Of a stretch of DNA of 61,713 bases, positions 37,701-44,754 are shown one piece after another. The stretch is from positions 1 to 61,713 of the forward strand of contig NZ_JAKVIR010000035.1 of assembly GCF_022601975.1 (NCBI RefSeq), read 5' to 3'. This DNA is from Pontibacter sp. E15-1. Lineage in GTDB: Bacteria > Bacteroidota > Bacteroidia > Cytophagales > Hymenobacteraceae. A program made the translations under genes and the position numbers. Within the stretch, counting starts at the first letter, position 1. Each line of letters starts with the position of its first letter. A model generated the notes under the pieces. That model saw nothing but the letters and a program-made list of their open reading frames with translations, ran no database searches and was not told the origin of the DNA.

Positions 37701-38092
37701 GTGGCCCACGGGGTGCTGCGCCCGGCCACACCTGCGCTGGCCGTAATGTCCTCGAACTGCATGTTGCCTTTGTTGAGGTATAGCTGGTTGGGCACCATGT
37801 TCCCTGTAAAGTAAATATCGGGCAGCCCATCGCCATTTACGTCGCCTACTGCCACTCCGCCGCCGTTGTAGAAGTACTCATACATCAGCACATTGGTGTT
37901 TAGTCCCTCCGTCAGGTTATTGGAGAAACTGATGCCTGTTTTGCTGGCTGGCAGCAGCGTAAAAAGCGGGTTGGAGACAACAGGGGCGGTGGCTTCCTGC
38001 TTCTCGTCTGGCACTGGCTTTTCCTGGCACCCGGAGAAAGCAACAAGGGTAAAAAACAGGAATGCAGGTAGTATGGGGGTAAGCTTGGGCAT
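34727..38092 (-). CDS. FG-GAP/VCBS repeat lipoprotein with ASPIC/UnbV region
   Basis: This giant (1121 residues from ATG 38092) is a lipoprotein, with Cys22 in VAFSGC. Many FG-GAP/VCBS-type units with calcium-like loops follow (such as VGDVNGDGLPDIYFTG and ADINGDGWPDIYVSND), forming one or more integrin-like propellers. A middle ASPIC/UnbV-type segment (GAGQNTAGIGAKVTLYTQG to SVSPVLHFGLGQ) separates two propeller halves. Such proteins are often paired with SusC/SusD and may bind glycans or act on surface substrates; no activity has been shown. The upstream ORF extension to 38206 is rejected, since the lipoprotein signal starts at 38092. Confidence 0.88.
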   Translation of the reverse strand: MPKLTPILPAFLFFTLVAFSGCQEKPVPDEKQEATAPVVSNPLFTLLPASKTGISFSNNLTEGLNTNVLMYEYFYNGGGVAVGDVNGDGLPDIYFTGNMVPNQLYLNKGNMQFEDITASAGVAGRSTPWATGVTMADVNGDGLLDLYVCYSGKVRPENRENQLFINEGPDASGVPRFSERAARYGLAIPSNSTQAVFFDFDRDSDLDMFLLNHSPESLPLLDEVTTAAILKTADDQRGARLFRNDKGHFQDITKEAGIQSSSLSYGLGAGVADINGDGWPDIYVSNDYDIPDFLYINNRNGTFTDQLKTGMGHTSHFSMGNDVADINNDGLPDIFTLDMLPEDNRRQKLLFAPDNYEKFDLSLKSGFHYQYMRNMLQLNNGNGTFSEAGQMAGLSNTDWSWAPLVADYDNDGWKDIFVTNGYQRDYTNMDFIKYMSSFVQQKGENMGRAHVLELVRKMPSSNVTNYIFQNEAGAAFASKGAAWGIDRPSNSNGAAYADLDNDGDLDLIVNNINEPAFVYQNQANTLLNHRYLQLRLKGAGQNTAGIGAKVTLYTQGRQQYQEQMLARGYQSSVSPVLHFGLGQAEAVDSLRIVWQSGKQQVLRGVKANQQLALSESDAQEVYKPAKGIAPVFEEVNPPFAFAHQKTNLNDFKRQPLLVNPMSFAGPCLAKADVNGDGREDVFVGGGKGQAAQLYLQQKNGRFVAQPGAAFETDRMSDDVEAVFFDANNDKYPDLYVVSGGYHDFAPEDALLQDRLYLNDGKGNYTRSARALPPMRVSTSCARAADINGDGFLDLFVGGRVVPGRYPETPRSYVLLNNGEGQFKDKTALVAPALQQLGMVTDAAWQDLNGDQKPELVLVGEWMPVTVYEIAGGKLQDVTEKYFTRKYTGWWNKLLTGDFNQDGKPDLVIGNLGLNAQMKASAGQPVEMYYKDFDDNGSVDPILTFYMQGKSYPYVTRDELLDQMSVMRTRFTDYKSYADATLQDIFSADNLKDAGHLSASHLQTTYFEQNAQGKFQEKPLPKEVQYAPIHAMATTDYNGDGHPDLLLAGNINQARLRFGKYDANYGALLQGDGKGGFTYIPQAKSGLKLQGDVRSILEVNNTFVFGINQQALRAYKLKPVAR

Positions 38093-38161
38093 AGACAAGG
38101 GCAATAGGGTGGTATAAAAGCAAATGCTGATATGAGGGTAAGCGAGTAGCGCCGCTTTAAA

Positions 38162-38169
38162 CAAACCTA
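38162..38169 (-). promoter_or_regulatory. Candidate -7 element of the FG-GAP gene
   Basis: On the minus strand TAGGTTTG fits TAnnTTTG exactly, 69 nt before the start codon. The expected -33 position reads TTT, not TTG. Confidence 0.4.
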
Positions 38170-38435
38170 TACCTGGGGTATGGCTTGAAAAGCTTTGCCG
38201 CGACACGCCTAAACGCTTATCACTTTTGATTTTACAGAACTTTTAGCAGAAAATAAAGCTGATGCTACTTTTAGCGACGGACTTGCCTCAAAGCGCATGC
38301 TTAAAATTGATCTTTTAGGCCGCAAATTTTCCAGAAATGAGCCTGACTTTAGATTTTTGCTCCCAAAAAAGAAATTCATACCGATATAAGAGATTTTGCG
38401 CATTTAAAAGGGTTTGTGAGGTAGCAGCTAAAAAA

Positions 38436-38470
38436 ACCCACCCCTACCCCTCCCAAGAGGGGAATTTTTC
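38436..38470. repeat. C/G-tract dispersed repeat, copy 1
   Basis: CCCACCCCTACCCCTCCC followed by AAGAGGGGA makes an imperfect palindrome. It matches the two longer copies near 53.9-54.1 kb. It lies in the 547-bp gap between the FG-GAP gene and susD. Confidence 0.6.
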
Positions 38471-38579
38471 CCATGTACCTGTAGGGGGTATGTGTATTAT
38501 TGGATATTGGTGTTATCGAGAAATTGTAATGCGCAAAAATCATCTCATTATGGTATAACATTAGTGTCAGCCAGGCGAT

Positions 38580-38618
38580 AAAAAAAATCTATGCCAGCAC
38601 AAAGCGGCCGGCATAGAT
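38580..38618 (-). terminator. Terminator of the susC-susD operon
   Basis: On the minus strand ATCTATGCC (38610-38618) pairs with GGCATAGAT (38587-38595), then a run of T follows. It starts 22 nt past the susD stop and has the full intrinsic terminator shape. Confidence 0.85.
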
Positions 38619-38639
38619 AGTAAGGAAACAAAGATATTT

Positions 38640-40496
38640 TTAGTACCCCGGGTTCTGAACCAGCTTGTCGTTTCGGTTCATCTCATCGCGGTGAATCGGC
38701 AGGTAGAACATTTTGCCATCCCAGGCCCGATTCTCAATTCCTTTACCCAGCTCTATCGGGTTATAGCTATAGGTATAGTTCTCGGGGTTATACTGATAAA
38801 GCGTTACCTGTTTGCCAGGCTTCAGGCTTCCTTTGATGTCGATGATGCGGGGCTGTTTGCCCATTACCTCTGAGGCGATCATCCAGCGACGCACGTCGTG
38901 GTAGCGCTGCTCTTCGTAGGCCATCTCTACCCTGCGCTCGTTGCGGTACCGTTCCATCAGCGCGTCGCCTCCCTCCGTTATGGCGGGCATACCAGCACGG
39001 AAGCGCACCTTGTTCAGCCATTCCAGAGCCACGGCATCCTCGCCCAGTTCGATGCTGGCCTCCACGTAGTTCAGCACGGCTTCGGTGTACCGGAAGAACG
39101 CCCATGGCACCTGCTGCCACATGTTCATGTCCACAAGGTTCGGGTTCGGATCAACAAACTTGCGCATGTAGTAGCCGGTACGGGTGCCATTCCAGTCCTC
39201 GATGGAGCTCTGCCGGGAATCCAGGCCAAAGTGAATTGTTTTTATTCCTTTGTCATCAAGCACCTCATACTGCCCTGTCTGAATCTGGTTGGCGGGATCA
39301 TTGGTAGTGAAGCGCGGCTTCCAGTTTGCGCCGTCATACAGCACGGTAGCCTCCAGGCGTGGGTCGCGGTTGTCGTATGGTGCGGCACGATGATTGGGAT
39401 CGCTCCAGCTGAACTCGCTGCCGTCCATCATCTCATAGTCGTCTACCAAATCCTGCAGGGGCGTATTGCCTGCCCAGTTGCGGTATCCGTTCGGGCCGTT
39501 AAACAAACCAATCCGTCCGCCGCCTTCGTTCTTCGACTGGATAAAGTATCGGCCAAAGATCATCTCCTGCTCGCCACCGCCACGAGACAAAGCCACGTTC
39601 ATGTAGTTGGTCTTGCCTTCCTCCCGTGACACCGGTGCCGACAGGCCCAGCGCATACCCAAGGCCGGGCAAATCCAGTACGGCTTTGGCGGCCGCCTGAG
39701 CCTTTCGCCAACGCTCCGTCTGGTCTCCGCTTGTGTAGCCGATCAGCTCTTTCTGCGCGTAGCCGGCAATGACCGCCGACTTTGCACTGGCCGTCGGGAT
39801 GTCGTGCAGGTCGCTGGCGGCATACAGCAGCACCCGCGACTTCAGGGCCAGCGCCGCAGCGGTGGAGCTTCGCCCTTTCGCCAGAGATTTGCCTTCGAGC
39901 AGCTGCGCGGCCTCGTCTGCGTCTTTCACAATAAAGTCGATGCATTCCGCAAACGTGTTCCGGGAGATGGAATAATCGGCCTCGCCCAGTACATAGGACC
40001 TGTCCACGAGCGGTACGCCACCATAGTAGCGCACGAGCTGGTGGTATAGGTAAGCCCGCATAAACAGGGCTTCGCCCAAGAGCCGTTCTGCCATGGCAGG
40101 GTTATCGAACTTGGGGTCCCGCAGGTTTTCGATGGCCAAATTCGCCGCCCGTATCCTGCGATACATATCCGGCCAGTTCAGGGTAGAGTTGATCCAGCCT
40201 GGTTCTGCCGGGTTCGAGCGGGCCTCAGTAATGGTGTTGATGCCCCGGCCCGGGTGCGTAAACAATGCCTCATCCGTGAGCGATGCCTGCATCTGCTCGT
40301 CAAAGCCGCCATTGCCCAGGGCAGTGTATATGTCTGTCACGAATGCCTCTGCAAGGCCCGCGTCTGTCCATACCACCTCGGATGGAATTTTGGTCAAAGG
40401 CTTTGTGTCCAGGAAGTCGTCGTTACAGCCGGTAGAGAGCACCAGTGCCGTAAAAAGCCCCCAGGACAGTGATTTTAATTTATGTATGTTCTTCAT
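38640..40496 (-). CDS. susD: SusD/RagB family nutrient-binding lipoprotein
   Basis: This 618-residue outer-membrane lipoprotein (Cys24 in LSTGC) caps the SusC channel and binds incoming oligosaccharides or peptides. It begins with the typical NDDFLDTKPLTKIPSE and ends with VDPNPNL- and YRNERRVEMAYEEQRYHD-type segments that mark the RagB/SusD C-terminal domain. Helical TPR-like units fill the middle. The length is somewhat above the usual 500-550. The gene is 11 bp downstream of susC, in one operon closed by a clear terminator. Ligand is unknown. Confidence 0.95.
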   Translation of the reverse strand: MKNIHKLKSLSWGLFTALVLSTGCNDDFLDTKPLTKIPSEVVWTDAGLAEAFVTDIYTALGNGGFDEQMQASLTDEALFTHPGRGINTITEARSNPAEPGWINSTLNWPDMYRRIRAANLAIENLRDPKFDNPAMAERLLGEALFMRAYLYHQLVRYYGGVPLVDRSYVLGEADYSISRNTFAECIDFIVKDADEAAQLLEGKSLAKGRSSTAAALALKSRVLLYAASDLHDIPTASAKSAVIAGYAQKELIGYTSGDQTERWRKAQAAAKAVLDLPGLGYALGLSAPVSREEGKTNYMNVALSRGGGEQEMIFGRYFIQSKNEGGGRIGLFNGPNGYRNWAGNTPLQDLVDDYEMMDGSEFSWSDPNHRAAPYDNRDPRLEATVLYDGANWKPRFTTNDPANQIQTGQYEVLDDKGIKTIHFGLDSRQSSIEDWNGTRTGYYMRKFVDPNPNLVDMNMWQQVPWAFFRYTEAVLNYVEASIELGEDAVALEWLNKVRFRAGMPAITEGGDALMERYRNERRVEMAYEEQRYHDVRRWMIASEVMGKQPRIIDIKGSLKPGKQVTLYQYNPENYTYSYNPIELGKGIENRAWDGKMFYLPIHRDEMNRNDKLVQNPGY

Positions 40497-40507
40497 GTCG
40501 ATTGCGC

Positions 40508-43500
40508 TTAAAATGTTGCTGTTACACCGGTGTTAATAATTTTCGACTGCGGATAGTACTGGCCATTGGCATTCACGTTCTCCGGGTCATATACTTTCAA
40601 CTTGTCCCAGGTAACCAGGTTCAGGGCGTTTACATATACCCGCAGCGCATTCAGGCCCACTTTGCCGCCAAGCACAGACGGCAGGGTATAGCCCAGTTCA
40701 ATGTTCTTCAGCCGGATATAGTTGGTGCTCCGCATCCAGTAAGTGTTACCGCCAGAGTAGTACTGGTTCCCGCGGTCAGCGATGCGCGGGTGTTCGGAGC
40801 TTGGGTTCGCCACGGTCCAGCGGTTCACATATATGTCCTCCAGGAAATTACCGATACTGCCCATCTCGCCTGTGCCCAGCGTCATCACGGCTCCGGCCGA
40901 CCCTTGGAAAAGCACGCTAAAGTCAAAGTTTTTGTAGCTCGCGTTCGCGTTCAGGCCGCCCTGGAAAGTAGGGATGTCATTGCGCGGGTCTCTTGTTCTG
41001 TCGTCCGGTGTGATCTTGCCATCCGGCACGCCATTGGGGCCTGAGATGTCTTTGTACTTCATATCTCCGGGGCGCAAAGTGCCCACAATGGCGCTATAGT
41101 CAAGCGGATTGGCATCTATGTCAGCCTGGTCAACAAACACCCCGTCATATTCATAGCGGAGCGCCGTCCCCATAGGGCTGCCCGTAGACCGCTGGTGTGC
41201 CGGGGCTCCCGAGGCCTCATCCCAAAACAGGATTTCGTTCTTGGCATATCCCCCGTTGGCACTAACACGGAATACGACCTCGCCAATCTGGCCATTGTAA
41301 CCTATCAGGGCATCCCATCCACGGTTCGTCACCTCTCCAATGTTTTCGCGAGGAGGAATCAAGCCAGTAGTCTGAGGCAATGATCCATTCCGGAAGGCCA
41401 GGATGTTGGTGCGCTTGTTGTAAAACACATCAAATTCGAAGTTAATCCTGCCTTGTAGTAATTGACCATCCACACCAATGTTGGCATTATTTGCCACCTC
41501 CCAGGTAACATTTGGGTTAGGTGCCAGGTTCTCGCGCAGCGTGGACACTTCCTGCCCTCCTATTATATAGGTATTGAAGGAGTTGGTCGATAAATAGTTA
41601 TACTGATTACCTTCCGGACCCAGGTTGTCATTACCCATCTGCCCCCACGATCCGCGCAGCTTCAGGTAATTGACAAAAGATACGTTATCCTTGAAGAAAT
41701 TTTCTTCTGAAATCTGCCAGGCGGCCAGCACCCCAGGAAAGAATCCGTATCGGGTATCGCTCGGGAAGATGTCGGAGGCGTCGTAGCGCCACAGAAACTC
41801 TGCCATGTACTTCTCCTGATAGTTATAGGCAACACGGCCGAAGTGGCTCAAGCGCGCCCGCTCAGAGGCATCGCCACCATTATTTCGCTCCAGGTTCCCA
41901 CCTACACCGATTTGGTCTACGGCCGGAGAAATGAAATACCTGCGGAATGCAGTGAAACGGTCCCAATCGATGGTCTCCCGGTTAGTACCCGCCAACACTG
42001 TGATGGCATGGTTTCCAAACGACCGCTCATACGTCAGGATACCACCCAGCAAAATGTTCAGCTGGTCTTCACTGGCCAGTTCTAAGTTCGGGTCGGCAGG
42101 GCCTCTTCTGCCAGACTTAAGCAATGGGGTAACACCGTCTGCTTCATAGGATGTCTTGTCCCAGGAGTACAGGTACCACGGAATCTGCCATCTTTTCTCG
42201 CGGCGTGTAAATTTATCCACCGCAGCTGTACCAGTAAGTTTCAGGCCTTCAATCCAGGGGTTGGTAATCTCCACCGAGCCGTTTGTCTGCAGGTAGTTGC
42301 GGGTGTCGCGGTCATAGCCTGTTTCGTTGGTGGTGATAACCACGGGGTTTTGCCCGTTCTCAATGTCAGGGCCAGGTCTTCCGTCAGGCCAACGGGCCGG
42401 GGAGGTTGGGATGCCCCGCATCTGCATCCTGAAGATAGCAGGCGCACCAACCGTCGGGAAAAAGCGGTTCTCCTGGCGCCCCAGCATACCCACACTGGCT
42501 TTAATGTATTTGCTGATGGTTGCGTCCAGGTTCACGCGCAGGTCATACTGCTTGTACCCTGTCGCGGAGTTTTTGTAGAACGCATCCTGATTTATATACC
42601 CCAGGGAGGTCAGGAACTGGATATTGTCGCTTCCGCCCCGCAGCTGCAGGTTGTGCTGCGACTGCGGAGACCAATCTTTCAGTGTTGCCTTGTACCAGTC
42701 CGTGTTGGGGTGCGTCCAGGGGTTAGACCCATCTCTGAACTTCTGAAAATCCTCTGGCCCGTAGTGCGAATTGACAACAGAGCCGTCTGGCAGGGTGTAG
42801 CTGCCTGTTTTTGCGAACGCATCCGTAGCTTCCTGCCACAGGTGGACCGGCACGCGGTTGTAAATCTCCAGGTCGTTGCGCATCTCGGCAAACTGGGTGG
42901 CGTCGGCCAGATCAGGAATTACAGTTGGCCGGGCGAAGCCCTGGTTGAAGGAGTAAGATAATTCCGGCTTCCCGGATTTGCCCCGCTTGGTGGTAACCAG
43001 GATAACGCCGTTGGCTGCCCGCGACCCGTAAATGGCTGCGGAGGCATCTTTCAGTACGGATATGCTCGCAATATCGGCCGGGTTGAGGCGCTCTATACCC
43101 CCGGCACGAGCCGGCACGCCGTCAATCACGACAAGTGCCCCGTTCTCGCCCAGGGTATTGGAGCCCCTAATGCGGATAATGGAATTATCATAGCCCGGCT
43201 CGCCGCTTCTGTTCACAGCCACAACGCCCGGCATGCGGCCCGCAATGGAGTTCGTCAGGTTAAGCGCCGGCGACTTCTCCAGCTCCTCGCCTTTCACGGC
43301 AGCCACCGAACCGGTAACTGTTTCCTTTTTCTGCGTGCCATACCCTACCACCACTACTTCTTCCAGCGCTTTCGCATCCGTTGAAAGTGACACGTTTATG
43401 GTGGAGCGGTTGTTGATGGGCACACTCTGGGGCGCATACCCGATAAAGGTAAACACCAGCGTGCCGTTGCCGTTTGGCACGTTTAGCGTGTAGGACCCGT

Positions 43501-43687
43501 CTACGCTTGTCGGGGCGGCGGTGGTCGTCCCTTTCAGGAGCACCGTTACGCCAGGAAGCCCCATTCCCTGATCGTCAGTAACCTTTCCCTGCACCGTGAT
43601 GCCCTGCGCATACGCCACTACAAAGGAGAAAAAGATAAGCGGCAATACAAACAAGTATTTAAGCTCTTTAGGTAAATAGTGTTGCAT
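40508..43687 (-). CDS. susC: SusC/RagA TonB-dependent outer-membrane transporter
   Basis: The 1059-residue transporter has a signal peptide (VVAYAQ), a carboxypeptidase-D-like domain (ITVQGKVTDDQGMGLPGVTV), the TonB-box region EEVVVVGYGTQKKETVTGSV, a plug with NSIAGRMPGVVAV and RIRGSNTLGENGALVVIDG, and a beta-barrel ending ARG-less in the aromatic VTATF. All are SusC hallmarks. It works with SusD to import saccharides across the outer membrane. The upstream region is over 1 kb of non-coding sequence with a MITE-like element. No anti-sigma or hybrid regulator is adjacent. Confidence 0.96.
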   Translation of the reverse strand: MQHYLPKELKYLFVLPLIFFSFVVAYAQGITVQGKVTDDQGMGLPGVTVLLKGTTTAAPTSVDGSYTLNVPNGNGTLVFTFIGYAPQSVPINNRSTINVSLSTDAKALEEVVVVGYGTQKKETVTGSVAAVKGEELEKSPALNLTNSIAGRMPGVVAVNRSGEPGYDNSIIRIRGSNTLGENGALVVIDGVPARAGGIERLNPADIASISVLKDASAAIYGSRAANGVILVTTKRGKSGKPELSYSFNQGFARPTVIPDLADATQFAEMRNDLEIYNRVPVHLWQEATDAFAKTGSYTLPDGSVVNSHYGPEDFQKFRDGSNPWTHPNTDWYKATLKDWSPQSQHNLQLRGGSDNIQFLTSLGYINQDAFYKNSATGYKQYDLRVNLDATISKYIKASVGMLGRQENRFFPTVGAPAIFRMQMRGIPTSPARWPDGRPGPDIENGQNPVVITTNETGYDRDTRNYLQTNGSVEITNPWIEGLKLTGTAAVDKFTRREKRWQIPWYLYSWDKTSYEADGVTPLLKSGRRGPADPNLELASEDQLNILLGGILTYERSFGNHAITVLAGTNRETIDWDRFTAFRRYFISPAVDQIGVGGNLERNNGGDASERARLSHFGRVAYNYQEKYMAEFLWRYDASDIFPSDTRYGFFPGVLAAWQISEENFFKDNVSFVNYLKLRGSWGQMGNDNLGPEGNQYNYLSTNSFNTYIIGGQEVSTLRENLAPNPNVTWEVANNANIGVDGQLLQGRINFEFDVFYNKRTNILAFRNGSLPQTTGLIPPRENIGEVTNRGWDALIGYNGQIGEVVFRVSANGGYAKNEILFWDEASGAPAHQRSTGSPMGTALRYEYDGVFVDQADIDANPLDYSAIVGTLRPGDMKYKDISGPNGVPDGKITPDDRTRDPRNDIPTFQGGLNANASYKNFDFSVLFQGSAGAVMTLGTGEMGSIGNFLEDIYVNRWTVANPSSEHPRIADRGNQYYSGGNTYWMRSTNYIRLKNIELGYTLPSVLGGKVGLNALRVYVNALNLVTWDKLKVYDPENVNANGQYYPQSKIINTGVTATF

Positions 43688-43840
43688 AGGTTTCCATGTT
43701 ATAGTTATAAATATGAAAATAATCAGACTACATTTTCATTTCCCCGAAGGGAAGCCGGTGTTCAAGCGGTGCGGTGTTACCACCAATTTATTGTGCTTTG
43801 TACACTTATTTATAAACGCGTAATTTTTTATCTTCCTCTT

Positions 43841-43973
43841 AGAAGCTGTTTTAAAACCTATTCAAGCGGGAAAGTAGAAATCCTTAAAAGTGGTTAAATG
43901 CCGCAGAAATGGCCTTTATGATTATAGTCTCTGTTTCTAAAATAGCTCTCGAATAGGTTTTAAAACAGCTTCT
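43841..43973. mobile_element. MITE-like element with 23-bp perfect ends
   Basis: The 23-bp arm at 43841-43863 (AGAAGCTGTTTTAAAAC then CTATTC) is exactly inverted at 43951-43973. The 87-bp core has no coding frame. Such a short element with long perfect ends suggests a non-autonomous transposon mobilised by an IS elsewhere in the genome. It lies 154 bp upstream of susC. Target duplications are not evident. Confidence 0.7.
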
Positions 43974-44238
43974 TAGCATTCGGCCCCGGTAAGGGAGCAA
44001 AACCTAAATGATCTAAAGCCTAATTGCTTGTCGCAACAATAACTTTTAACAAAATATTTCTGAAAACCGATAATGCTCCAGCTGCTTCGCTGTTCTTGCA
44101 TTATTCATATACAGGCTAACGCCTTAGTACTTGTATTTATAAACTGACTCAGCTTTAAAATACGACCATACAGCATTTCCCTAAAGGATAGGCAACCATA
44201 TTGACCGCAGAGGGAACACCCCCAAAGGCATCTCTTTC

Positions 44239-44351
44239 GCGATCACTTTTTAGAACGCCAGATTTCTCCAGCGTGTCTTATTTTGATTTATATAGCTAAA
44301 TATAAGCAGTGTATAACACACAAAAAAACTTTTAAGCGAAAAAGTGATCGC
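44239..44351. repeat. GCGATCACTTTTT inverted repeat pair plus third half-site
   Basis: GCGATCACTTTTT (44239-44251) is exactly inverted at 44339-44351, 87 nt apart. A further TCACTTTTT lies at 44363-44371. They may be protein sites or ends of a second small element in the AT-rich susC upstream region, which holds no gene. Confidence 0.5.
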
Positions 44352-44461
44352 TTACTTTAAAATCACTTTTTGTGCCCTGTAGCTATTTTTGACAAACAAC
44401 CAAGTGTTCGGCACAACGATAAAAATTACATAGGAAGGCGTATGGCTAAAGGCGAAACTGG

Positions 44462-44493
44462 CAAATCTAGATAGCATCGCTAAGATGGCACAA
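44462..44493 (-). promoter_or_regulatory. Candidate promoter in the distal susC upstream region
   Basis: On the minus strand TTG (44491-44493), a 21-nt spacer and TAGATTTG (44462-44469) approximate the Bacteroidetes consensus, spacing slightly long. If used, it would create a leader of about 780 nt before susC that runs through the MITE. Confidence 0.3.
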
Positions 44494-44644
44494 TTTAAGA
44501 ATTGAACAATATCACTACAGCACGGCGAAGAGGGTATTCTTCAGTACTTGAATTTGCTTTCAAAGTAAAATCGCACCCATATTTAGTGCAATAAACAGTA
44601 CCTGCATTTCCGGGATATACTACATAGGGGTGATTCTATAATAG

Positions 44645-44698
44645 ATCAGGGGCTGGGAAAAACTACGCTACTATAGCCAGCCCTTGCACACCCCTGAT
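44645..44698 (-). terminator. Possible hairpin after the T9SS cargo gene
   Basis: GGGCTGG (44650-44656) pairs with CCAGCCC (44677-44683), and alternatively ATCAGGGG (44645-44652) with CCCCTGAT (44691-44698). No T-run follows on the minus strand, so termination is uncertain. Confidence 0.35.
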
Positions 44699-44754
44699 TC
44701 TTCCTCCCACAAACCCCAATAGCTCCCGATGCTGATGGAAAACTCCCGATTCCG

